Source: Clostridium cuniculi
GTDB taxonomy: Bacteria; Bacillota; Clostridia; Clostridiales; Clostridiaceae
Length of the DNA: 64,000 nucleotides
Assembly (NCBI RefSeq): GCF_004353185.1
Contig: NZ_SMUS01000007.1
Coordinates: 84,467 to 148,466 of the forward strand
Direction: 5' to 3'
Shown one piece after another: positions 57,103 to 64,000 of the stretch (position 1 is the first letter of the stretch; every line of letters starts with the position of its first letter). A model generated the notes under the pieces. That model saw only the letters and a list, made by a program, of their open reading frames with translations. It was not told where the DNA came from and searched no databases. Both the position numbers and the translations under genes were made by a program.

Positions 57103-58356
57103 CTATTCTTTAATATACTGTCTATTAGCCTTTAACCATTCCTTTTGGAAGTTATTTAAAAACTTTTCCTTATCTCCATCTAAAAGATATGTTTGTACCA
57201 TATCAGATGCTGGTAATTCTGCTGGATAAAAATGATCTTGAAAATCTACAACTCTTGAATTTTCAAAATAATCATCAAAAGCTTCAAATTTTGAATCTTC
57301 TTGTTTTACACCTTTAACTGCTGAAAACGCACTTTGTTCATCTATATAAGTTTTAGCATTTTCTTCTTCTAATAAAAAGTTTATAAACCTTATACTTTCT
57401 TCTTTATTTTTAGAATCTTTAGGAATGGCAAAATATACATCTACTCCAGAAACTAATTTATTTTCATCTTCATTATTGGATACAGGCATAGTAAACATTC
57501 CTAAGTTTATATCTGGATTTACAGTTAAAATTGATGGTATTGCATAATTACCTATAATATACATTGCAGCTTTACCTTGAGCAAATGCTGTATTACCATC
57601 ATTATATCCAACACCAAAGTTATCTGAATGACCATAATCCATTAATTGAAGTATTTTATCTGCTGTTTCTGAATAAACTTCATTGAATGTTGTTTCATTA
57701 TTATTAACTCTTTTAAAACAATCAGTGTCAGCTAATGTTCCTGCTATATTATTCCATGCTGGAAGTGAAGTCCAAGTATCTTTTAAAGTAAAATAAAAAG
57801 GTGTTATCCCATTATCTTGAACAATTTGTGCTACCTCTAAAAATTCATCCCATGTTTTAGGAATTGATAATCCTAACTCTTCAAAAATATCCTTGTTATA
57901 TATAACTCCACTTGCATTTAATGCATAAGGTACTCCATAAACCCCATCTACACTTTCGATCTCTAAATCCTTTAACATCTGACTATAAACTGGATCAATA
58001 ACGCTAAAATCTATTTTATCACTTAAATCTTCTAATATATTTGCATCTACAAAGTCTGCAAAACTTCTATCTGCAGATAATGATATAATATCTGGTACAT
58101 CTCCTTTTACTAATCTTGTTTTTAATACTGTTGTTGCATCTGGAGGTGCACTAACAACAACATCTATGTCTGGATTTTCAGCTTCAAACTTCTCTACAAG
58201 TCTATTATAAGTATCTACTGCTTCTATTTTATTACTAAAAAATACTATTTGCTTTTTAGATTTATTAGTTGCAGTATTGCTTGAGCATCCTGTAAATACT
58301 GCTGTTAATATTGAAGTTACTACTAAAACTGTAGCTATCAATTTCTTCTTTCTCAT
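57103..58356 (-). CDS. alpha-galactoside-binding lipoprotein (MsmE-like)
   Basis: 417 residues. Signal peptide with lipobox TAVFTGCSSN, then the type-2 binding fold (PKTWDEFLEVAQIV, NTAFAQGKAAMYIIGNYA). Presumed ligands raffinose/melibiose-type sugars, from the linked alpha-galactosidase. ATG 58356 follows GAGGGGA. First gene of the operon; operator-like motif at 58443-58458 and cre-like site at 58376-58389 lie upstream. Confidence 0.92.
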   Translation of the reverse strand: MRKKKLIATVLVVTSILTAVFTGCSSNTATNKSKKQIVFFSNKIEAVDTYNRLVEKFEAENPDIDVVVSAPPDATTVLKTRLVKGDVPDIISLSADRSFADFVDANILEDLSDKIDFSVIDPVYSQMLKDLEIESVDGVYGVPYALNASGVIYNKDIFEELGLSIPKTWDEFLEVAQIVQDNGITPFYFTLKDTWTSLPAWNNIAGTLADTDCFKRVNNNETTFNEVYSETADKILQLMDYGHSDNFGVGYNDGNTAFAQGKAAMYIIGNYAIPSILTVNPDINLGMFTMPVSNNEDENKLVSGVDVYFAIPKDSKNKEESIRFINFLLEEENAKTYIDEQSAFSAVKGVKQEDSKFEAFDDYFENSRVVDFQDHFYPAELPASDMVQTYLLDGDKEKFLNNFQKEWLKANRQYIKE

Positions 58357-58375
58357 TATTCCATCCCCTCACATT

Positions 58376-58389
58376 TTGTATCGTTTACA
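58376..58389. promoter_or_regulatory. cre-like site before the importer operon
   Basis: On the minus strand TGTAAACGATACAA matches 12 of 14 positions of the CcpA consensus. It lies 20-33 bases upstream of the binding-protein start. It would give catabolite repression. Confidence 0.45.
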
Positions 58390-58442
58390 TAGCTATATTT
58401 TAAAACTTTTTCTATCACTTCTAAATAGATTAATGTAACAAA

Positions 58443-58458
58443 AACATGTCTAAATGTT
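58443..58458. promoter_or_regulatory. AraC-type operator candidate (importer side)
   Basis: AACATGTCTAAATGTT, an inverted repeat AACAT-N6-ATGTT, 87-102 bases upstream of the importer start. The same sequence occurs at 58557-58572 and 61822-61839. Confidence 0.7.
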
Positions 58459-58524
58459 AGATTTATTATTCTTCTAAAAGAATAACATATTACTTTTTTA
58501 TAATATATTGCATTATATAATTTT

Positions 58525-58553
58525 CTGACTTAAAATTTATATAATACTATAAT
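58525..58553 (+). promoter_or_regulatory. promoter of the AraC regulator gene
   Basis: CTGACT (58525-58530), a 17-base spacer, and TATAAT (58548-58553). The predicted transcription start falls at the operator 58557-58572, which suggests self-repression. Confidence 0.6.
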
Positions 58554-58556
58554 AAA

Positions 58557-58572
58557 AACATGGCTAAATGTT
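58557..58572. promoter_or_regulatory. AraC-type operator candidate (regulator side)
   Basis: AACATGGCTAAATGTT (AACAT-N6-ATGTT) directly downstream of the -10 box and before the ribosome site AGGAGG, consistent with autoregulation. Confidence 0.65.
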
Positions 58573-58588
58573 GTATTTAGGAGGGTTT

Positions 58589-59446
58589 ATGTTAGATATA
58601 TACTTTTTAGAAAATACCAATCGAAATTTTAACGACTTATATCTTTGTTATTGTGGATTAGAAAAATGTGCTCCCTTACATTCATTTGGTCCCGCTATTA
58701 GACCAACTTACTTAATTCATTATGTACTAGATGGACAAGGTTATTATTATGTAAATGATAACAAATATACAGTAATTAAAAATCAAGGATTCTTAATTGA
58801 GCCTAATGTTGTTACTTTTTATCAAGCAGATAAAGATAATCCTTGGACATATCTTTGGATTGGTATTGATGGTGATAAAGCTAAACTTTATTTAAACTCT
58901 GCTGGACTAAATCAGGAGCATTTAATTTTTACTTATGAAAAAGACGATGCATTAAAAGAATACGTATTAGAAATGCTAAAGCATCATACAATGTCTGATT
59001 CTGATGCTTTTAAAATAGAAGGCTTATTATACTTATTTTTCTCAAAGTTATGTGAAGATCGTAAAGAAATTTCATATTTAAATAAAGATGAACATACTAA
59101 TAACTACATAAATAAAGCAATTGAGTTTATTCAAAATAACTATCATAACTCTATTAAAGTAACAGATATAGCTGATTACCTTTGTTTAAATAGAAGTTAT
59201 TTAACATCTATTTTTCAAAATAACTTAAATATGTCTCCTCAAAAATTTTTAATTGAATTTAGAATAACTAAAGCTGCTGAATTATTATATAATACTGATC
59301 TTCCAATAGGCAATATAGCATACTCTTGTGGATATAGTGATCCTTTAGCCTTCTCTAAAGCTTTTAAAAAAATCAAAGGTGTCAGTCCTAAAGAATATAG
59401 AAATACCAAAAAAGAAACTACTGAAAAATTTCTATTATCTGAATAA
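58589..59446 (+). CDS. AraC-family regulator of alpha-galactoside use
   Basis: 285 residues. An N-terminal cupin-like sugar-sensing domain (ALHSFGPAIRPTYLIHYVLDGQGYYYVNDN, as in MsmR/RafR) and two C-terminal helix-turn-helix motifs (VTDIADYLCLNRSYLTSIFQ, IGNIAYSCGYSDPLAFSKAFKKIKGVSPKEYR). Divergent from the importer and convergent with the alpha-galactosidase. I choose ATG 58589 with AGGAGGG; ATG 58568 precedes that site. Confidence 0.9.
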   Translation: MLDIYFLENTNRNFNDLYLCYCGLEKCAPLHSFGPAIRPTYLIHYVLDGQGYYYVNDNKYTVIKNQGFLIEPNVVTFYQADKDNPWTYLWIGIDGDKAKLYLNSAGLNQEHLIFTYEKDDALKEYVLEMLKHHTMSDSDAFKIEGLLYLFFSKLCEDRKEISYLNKDEHTNNYINKAIEFIQNNYHNSIKVTDIADYLCLNRSYLTSIFQNNLNMSPQKFLIEFRITKAAELLYNTDLPIGNIAYSCGYSDPLAFSKAFKKIKGVSPKEYRNTKKETTEKFLLSE

Positions 59447-59452
59447 AAAATA

Positions 59453-59502
59453 AAATGCTAATATAGCAATTAATATTATCTAATATTGCTATACTAGCAT
59501 TT
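59453..59502. terminator. bidirectional terminator between regulator and galactosidase
   Basis: AAATGCTAATATAGCAAT / ATTGCTATACTAGCATTT, 18 pairs with one mismatch, between convergent genes. Confidence 0.85.
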
Positions 59503-59521
59503 ATATTTATCCCTTCAGTTA

Positions 59522-61717
59522 CTATTGTTCTTGAATTCTTCTTAAAGTCCAACTTCTTGCTTGATAATCACCATTAAGTTCTCCAATTTCAAGTCCTATA
59601 TACATAAGCTCATCTCCACCGAAAACCTCTCCTGTTTCACTAATTTCATATAATGAATTTTCATCTAAAGCCTTTAACTTTAATCTCTTCGGTAATACAT
59701 TTGCTTCTGCATACTTCTTTACATAACTTACTACAAGATTATTTCCATCCTTAGATATATTCATCCAAGCAGCTTCATTGCTATCAAAAGCACTCTTTAA
59801 TCTATATAAATCTCCAAATTGAATAGTTTTTCTAATATTCTTATAAAATTTAACTTGTGATTTCACTTCTTCTTTTTCTTCATCTGTCATTTTAGTTATA
59901 TCCAATTCATATCCAAAACTTCCTGCCATAGCTACTACTCCCCTTGTATGAAGTGGCGTTATTCTATGAACTTGATGATTAGGAACTGCTGAAACATGAC
60001 TTCCCATTGTACTCACTGGATATACTAATGAAGTTCCTTCTTGAATTTTTAATCTCTCTATAGCATCGGTATCATCACTTGTCCAAGTTTGAGGCATATA
60101 ATACAACATTCCACCATCAAATCTTCCACCTCCACCTGAGCAACTTTCAAATAAAATATTAGGGAAATTAGTAGTTATATTTTCTAATATTTTATACAAA
60201 CCTAACATATATCTATGAGCAACCTCTTTTTGCTTTTTAGCTGGCCATGCTGGCGAACCTATTTCTGTCATATTTCTATTCATATCCCATTTGACATATG
60301 ATATAGGTGCTGATTTTAATACATTAGTAAGCATTTCAATTACAGCATCGCAAACTTCTTCTCTAGATAAATCTAATATTAGCTGCTTTCTTGCTTCGGA
60401 TCTTACTCTTCCTTCAATATGAATACACCAATCTGGATGTTCTTCATACAACTTACTCTTTGGAGAAATCATTTCTGGTTCAAACCATAATCCAAATTGC
60501 ATTCCCATTTCATTTATATCTTTAACTAATGAACTTAATCCACCCTTAAGTTTTTCTTCATTTACAAACCAATCTCCAAGTGAACAATCATCATTATTTC
60601 TTTCACCAAACCAACCATCATCTAAAACAAACAATTCTATTCCCAGATTACTAGACTCCTTAGCAATATCCTTGATTTTTTCATTATTAAAATCAAAATA
60701 TGTTGCCTCCCAGTTATTTATAAGTATTGGTCTTTCCTTATCTCTATGAGTTCCCCTACATAATCTCTCTCTATATAAATCATGATAAATATGAGACATC
60801 CCAGTTAATCCATTAGGTGAGTATACCATAACAGCTTCTGGTGTTTGGAACTCATCTCCTGCTTCTAAGTTCCAAGCAAAATCAAATGGATTTATACCAA
60901 TTTGAGCTCTTGCATTACTATGCATATCAACTTCAACATTTGCTAAAAAATTTCCACTATAAACCAAATTAAACCCATATACCTCACCTTTATCTTCTGT
61001 TGTATCTTTGCTTACTAACGCTATAAAGGGATTCTGAGCATGGCTACTTGCCCCTCTTCTACTTTCTACACATTGTCCACCATTTCTTAATGGAGTTCTA
61101 ATTATATGTCTTTCTCTAGCCCAAGATCCTGATAATTGAATTAAATCAAAATCACTATGTCTAAAATCAACATTTGCACTTAAAGCTCTTAAAACATCAA
61201 CTTCTTCTTTACTATCATTTACAACCTTACAACTTCTTGTTATAACATCATAATTTTTGAATACAGTATAAGATAATATTACCCTTAATCCTGCTAATTC
61301 ATCCTTTAATGTTATCTCTAAAGTTTCTGCCTCATCTTCATTTTCAACATAAGTTGCTGGTAATCCTTGAAGCGCTTTCTTTCCATTATATATTTCATGA
61401 CTATAATATCTAAAATCTGTTACAGTTGTTCCATTTGCTAATTTTATTTGAACTGCTGGTGAACGTAAATCTGGATTTCCATAGCTTGGATACTCTTGTG
61501 GTATTATCTCTAAATGAAGTGCATCTACATTGTCTAAATCAGCTAAAAAACTTCCACAAGGTCTTTTCTTCACCACATAATCTATTTTATTAGAATTAAT
61601 CTTCCTTCCCCAATATAAATTAATCAAATGACCAGTTTCTAAAACTCTCATTACATAACTTGTTTTCTTTGACTTAATATGAAATAGTCTATTTTCTTTA
61701 TTAAATATAATCCCCAT
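59522..61717 (-). CDS. GH36 alpha-galactosidase
   Basis: Hydrolyses alpha-1,6-galactosides (raffinose, stachyose, melibiose) in the cytoplasm. 731 residues. Nucleophile Asp in YVKWDMNRNM, acid/base Asp in WTSDDTDAIERL, and the CSGGGGRFDGG loop; the N-terminal beta-sandwich contains MRVLETGHLINLYWGRKI. Length fits the tetrameric group. ATG 61717 follows AGGAGG. Its promoter has operator 61822-61839 and a cre-like site at 61750-61763. Confidence 0.95.
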   Translation of the reverse strand: MGIIFNKENRLFHIKSKKTSYVMRVLETGHLINLYWGRKINSNKIDYVVKKRPCGSFLADLDNVDALHLEIIPQEYPSYGNPDLRSPAVQIKLANGTTVTDFRYYSHEIYNGKKALQGLPATYVENEDEAETLEITLKDELAGLRVILSYTVFKNYDVITRSCKVVNDSKEEVDVLRALSANVDFRHSDFDLIQLSGSWARERHIIRTPLRNGGQCVESRRGASSHAQNPFIALVSKDTTEDKGEVYGFNLVYSGNFLANVEVDMHSNARAQIGINPFDFAWNLEAGDEFQTPEAVMVYSPNGLTGMSHIYHDLYRERLCRGTHRDKERPILINNWEATYFDFNNEKIKDIAKESSNLGIELFVLDDGWFGERNNDDCSLGDWFVNEEKLKGGLSSLVKDINEMGMQFGLWFEPEMISPKSKLYEEHPDWCIHIEGRVRSEARKQLILDLSREEVCDAVIEMLTNVLKSAPISYVKWDMNRNMTEIGSPAWPAKKQKEVAHRYMLGLYKILENITTNFPNILFESCSGGGGRFDGGMLYYMPQTWTSDDTDAIERLKIQEGTSLVYPVSTMGSHVSAVPNHQVHRITPLHTRGVVAMAGSFGYELDITKMTDEEKEEVKSQVKFYKNIRKTIQFGDLYRLKSAFDSNEAAWMNISKDGNNLVVSYVKKYAEANVLPKRLKLKALDENSLYEISETGEVFGGDELMYIGLEIGELNGDYQARSWTLRRIQEQ

Positions 61718-61749
61718 ATTATCCTCCTAATATATCTTTTTCTACTCGA

Positions 61750-61763
61750 CACAACGTTTTCAT
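61750..61763. promoter_or_regulatory. cre-like site before alpha-galactosidase
   Basis: On the minus strand TGAAAACGTTGTGT matches 12 of 14 CcpA positions, 33-46 bases upstream of the start codon. Confidence 0.45.
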
Positions 61764-61821
61764 AATATACTGTTATTATACTTATATAATGATATAAAAA
61801 CTATGACTATTTGTTATTAAT

Positions 61822-61839
61822 ACATGTCTAAATGTTGTA
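61822..61839. promoter_or_regulatory. AraC-type operator candidate (galactosidase side)
   Basis: ACATGTCTAAATGTTGTA, 105 bases upstream of the alpha-galactosidase start; 15 of its bases match the importer-side site exactly, and GTA extends the match to the regulator-side site. Confidence 0.7.
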
Positions 61840-61845
61840 TAATGC

Positions 61846-61899
61846 AAATAAGATAATACATAAATTATATTACAATCCAATTTATGTATTATCTTATTT
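61846..61899 (-). terminator. terminator of the Dabb-kinase-nitroreductase operon
   Basis: Perfect 21-pair stem (arms 61846-61866 and 61879-61899), 46 bases after the nitroreductase stop. Confidence 0.8.
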
Positions 61900-61944
61900 A
61901 AATTTAAATTATTATATATTTTTTAGTTATGAGAGATTTAAACT

Positions 61945-62490
61945 CTATCTAACAATTAAGCTTCTTCCAGGAACTCTTTTTGGCTCAATACTTTGCTTTG
62001 CTGGATATCCTATAGCTGCACATCCAATTATATTAAAATCTGATGGTATATGACATCTATCAAGTACCTTTCTTACTAAAGGTGAATTACAAGTATCACC
62101 TAATTGATTTATCCAACAAGATCCTAGTCCTAAAGAAGTTGCTGCTAAAAATATATTTTCTAACCCTGCTGACCCATCTGTATAAAAATATTTATAATCC
62201 TTCTTTGCAGAAACTATTATAAGAGTAGGTGCATTATAATAGAAGTTATAATTTTCATTAGAACCTCTTGTTTCTCCTTTTTCCTTAAATACTTCTTTTA
62301 CTGCATTATTTAATTCTTCTAAAATCTCCTTATTTTGAATAGCTGTATAATAACACCCTTGTTTATTCATACCACTTGGTCCACATAAAGCACATTCTAA
62401 AATTTCGTTTAAAGTTTCAGTTTCTATTTGTTCATCCTTATAAGCTCTACAACTTCTTCTTGACTTGATATTTTTTATAACTTCATTCAT
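61945..62490 (-). CDS. nitroreductase-family protein
   Basis: 181 residues. Flavin-binding SRRSCRAYKDEQIETETLNEIL at the N-terminus, GPSGMNKQG, then LGLGSCWINQLGD and AIGYPA. NAD(P)H/FMN-dependent reductase of unknown substrate. ATG 62490 follows GGAGGGG. Last gene of the three-gene operon. Confidence 0.9.
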   Translation of the reverse strand: MNEVIKNIKSRRSCRAYKDEQIETETLNEILECALCGPSGMNKQGCYYTAIQNKEILEELNNAVKEVFKEKGETRGSNENYNFYYNAPTLIIVSAKKDYKYFYTDGSAGLENIFLAATSLGLGSCWINQLGDTCNSPLVRKVLDRCHIPSDFNIIGCAAIGYPAKQSIEPKRVPGRSLIVR

Positions 62491-62522
62491 CTAAATCCCC
62501 TCCAAATTCTACTTTCTATTTT

Positions 62523-63539
62523 TTATATAAATAGTTTGATTATTTTGTTTTCATTTTCACTTACCCACTTACATAAAGTAACTGCCTTAATAATTTGTTC
62601 CTTAAGTATTTCTGTTGCTGACATAAAACCATTACTAATTCCATCATTATATCTAACAAGGAAATGTATAATTACATCTAATCTCCTAAGCATAATAAGC
62701 TTTGGTACTGCTTTTATTTCATCTATTGTTAAATTAATATTTTTCTTATATCCTTCAATAAATTCTTTCATACACTTAAATTTAAACTCATCACTATTTT
62801 TATTTGAAATAGCCTCTGATAAGCATATAGCTAAATCCATAACTCTTAAATCTCTAGCAACAAATTCAAAATCTAATACTGCTGAAATATTATTGTCTTC
62901 ATCTGCTAAAACATTAGATGCATTAATATCACCGTGGATTAATTGATGTGGCAAGTTTCTTAACTCTGGAATACATTCCTTAAATCTCATAAAATAGCTG
63001 CTTAAATCAACTAACTCATTCTTTTCTTCATTAAAATCTTTAGAAGGATTAAGACAAAACTCTATAACTTTATTTAATGGGCATTTAGGATAAGATTTTT
63101 CCAACTCATAACATGGAGAATATATAGGATTCTTTTCAATATTAACCTCTTTTAACTCTCTTGTTATTTCACCAACAACACTTCCTAAACTATAAAATTG
63201 TTCAACAGTTTCTAATCTAGGGTTATTTCCTTTAATCTGCTTTGCCATTGCTACTAACTTCCCATCAGAACTTATCCCTATTGTACTTCCATTTAAATTT
63301 ACTTTAGGTTTAGGTATATTAAAACTTAAACTTCTCTCACCTAAAGCTTTTAAAACTTTATGTTCATAATTAACTTTTTCTTTGTCATTATGACTTTCAT
63401 ATATTCTTAAAATAAACTCTTCATTATCTATAACTAAGAATTTAGTTGTATTGTTCATACCACTAGATCCCTTTTTCACATAATAATTTTCACTTTCAAA
63501 GTATTGCTTGACTATTTTATCAATATATAATCTATCCAT
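62523..63539 (-). CDS. APH/choline-kinase-like phosphotransferase
   Basis: 338 residues. Brenner motif HGDINASNVLADEDNNISAVLDFEFVARD (catalytic Asp and DFE) and an N-lobe with FILRIYESHNDKEKVNYEHKVL. The family includes aminoglycoside, choline and homoserine kinases. The substrate is unknown; a resistance role is not implied. ATG 63539 follows AAAGGA. Gene spacing of 25-32 bases to both neighbours supports an operon. Confidence 0.87.
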   Translation of the reverse strand: MDRLYIDKIVKQYFESENYYVKKGSSGMNNTTKFLVIDNEEFILRIYESHNDKEKVNYEHKVLKALGERSLSFNIPKPKVNLNGSTIGISSDGKLVAMAKQIKGNNPRLETVEQFYSLGSVVGEITRELKEVNIEKNPIYSPCYELEKSYPKCPLNKVIEFCLNPSKDFNEEKNELVDLSSYFMRFKECIPELRNLPHQLIHGDINASNVLADEDNNISAVLDFEFVARDLRVMDLAICLSEAISNKNSDEFKFKCMKEFIEGYKKNINLTIDEIKAVPKLIMLRRLDVIIHFLVRYNDGISNGFMSATEILKEQIIKAVTLCKWVSENENKIIKLFI

Positions 63540-63564
63540 TCAATTTTCCTTTGTATATCCTATT

Positions 63565-63855
63565 TTATAGCTCATAATCCATACACATTCTATTGCATGT
63601 AACACTTTTAACAAATCTTGCAACCTTAACATGTTCTTCATGGATTTGATAATTATTTAGTGCATCCACACTTTCAAAAGTACTATTTAATATTATCTCA
63701 GCATTACTTCCTGCTATAGGATTAGTTATAACTTCAATTTCAACAATTCCTGGTATTTTATTTTTTAATTCTTCAAGACCATTTTTTATTTTTAGTTTAT
63801 TCTCTTCGCTCCCTTTCCCTTCTTGAAAATTCCATAAAATAATATGTTTAATCAT
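63565..63855 (-). CDS. Dabb-domain (stress-responsive A/B barrel) protein
   Basis: 96 residues. MIKHIILWNFQEG..., conserved His and the NxxxSxxxSxDxLxxYQxHxxHxxV-like end (STFESVDALNNYQIHEEHVKV) fit the dimeric alpha/beta barrel family. Function unclear. First gene of the operon; ATG 63855 follows AAGGAG. Confidence 0.88.
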   Translation of the reverse strand: MIKHIILWNFQEGKGSEENKLKIKNGLEELKNKIPGIVEIEVITNPIAGSNAEIILNSTFESVDALNNYQIHEEHVKVARFVKSVTCNRMCMDYEL

Positions 63856-63880
63856 TTTTCACATCTCCTTTTTATATCTC

Positions 63881-63898
63881 GTGTACATGCTTGTACAC
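63881..63898. promoter_or_regulatory. operator-like perfect palindrome before the Dabb operon
   Basis: GTGTACA-TGCT-TGTACAC, 26-43 bases upstream of the start. A TATAAA-like -10 lies just upstream on the minus strand (63914-63924), so the site is in the early transcribed region. Confidence 0.6.
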
Positions 63899-63916
63899 AG
63901 ACGTAATTTACTTATT

Positions 63917-63951
63917 TTATACGTAGACTACATATAAACAATGTAGTCTAC
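63917..63951. terminator. terminator of the gene entering from the right edge
   Basis: GTAGACTACAT (near 63924) and ATGTAGTCTAC (near 63941) form a stem immediately after the stop codon of the partial gene. Confidence 0.7.
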
Positions 63952-64000
63952 ATTTTTTCATACAATTTACCTCTAAGAACTTCTAATTGTTCTTTGAGCT
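63948..64000 (-). CDS. partial CDS, C-terminus only (possibly Spo0E-like)
   Basis: Last 17 codons, reading LKEQLEVLRGKLYEKM then TAG at 63948-63950. The helix LxxQLExLRxKLYE is reminiscent of Spo0E-like phosphatases, but too little is visible to be sure. Confidence 0.4.
   Translation of the reverse strand, partial: LKEQLEVLRGKLYEKM

Noticed and set aside
62523..63539. Aminoglycoside resistance gene
   Set aside because: The Brenner motif is shared by many small-molecule kinases; its operon partners give no resistance context.

Overview
The window is low-GC DNA with strong AGGAGG-type ribosome sites, frequent ATG/TTG/GTG starts, Spo0E-like and CwlC-like sporulation genes, cardiolipin synthase and many carbohydrate ABC systems. 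This fits a Clostridium sensu stricto chromosome from a saccharolytic, spore-forming anaerobe. It is mostly ordinary chromosome: I see no rRNA, tRNA, CRISPR array, transposase or prophage module.

Layout. (1) 1-7876: a glycan-use locus: GH31 alpha-xylosidase (cut by the window start), an Lpl-type solute-binding lipoprotein with two permeases, and a divergent GH3 enzyme; the enzyme pair suggests xylose-decorated beta-glucans such as xyloglucan oligosaccharides. (2) 7956-12468: small membrane proteins, an acetyltransferase, a nitroreductase-like protein that appears to start on ATT, and a YdcF-type protein. (3) 12639-16329: methionine aminopeptidase with a SEC-C finger, aspartate 4-decarboxylase, and a sirtuin with a structured leader. 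(4) 16399-23308: a Lys/Cys-rich secreted protein, an SGNH-fold protein that has lost its catalytic residues, a membrane MutS-like ATPase, an MscS channel, an LTA-synthase-like protein with a poly-Asn microsatellite tail, and a DUF1622 protein whose ribosome site lies inside a hairpin. (5) 23372-28916: GH43 arabinosidase, an ArsR-type regulator with an added beta-rich domain, and an ABC importer. (6) 29392-33207: Mrp ATPase, then a module with gamma-glutamylcyclotransferase, pyroglutamyl peptidase and the DUF979/DUF969 membrane pair, all pointing to 5-oxoproline. (7) 33431-50995: cell wall, signalling and sporulation genes, including an Agr-like kinase/regulator pair, a giant beta-propeller sensor kinase, Spo0E, a deacetylase, a GGDEF protein and CobO. 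(8) 51207-55142: a YeiH-type exporter with divergent LysR, a 420-base gap holding two large palindromic elements, and cardiolipin synthase. (9) 55336-61717: a complete alpha-galactoside (raffinose-type) locus: importer, AraC regulator and GH36 alpha-galactosidase, with three copies of a shared operator-like motif. (10) 61945-64000: an operon of Dabb, APH-like kinase and nitroreductase genes behind a perfect palindrome, and the tail of one more gene.

The best candidates for something undescribed are the palindromic elements at 53344-53728, the sirtuin leader (15514-15575), the SGNH pseudoenzyme (17019-18083), the ATT start (11482), the occluded ribosome site at 22950-22956, and the AACAT-N6-ATGTT operators of the alpha-galactoside locus. 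All functional statements come from reading motifs and context by eye; no database search was run.
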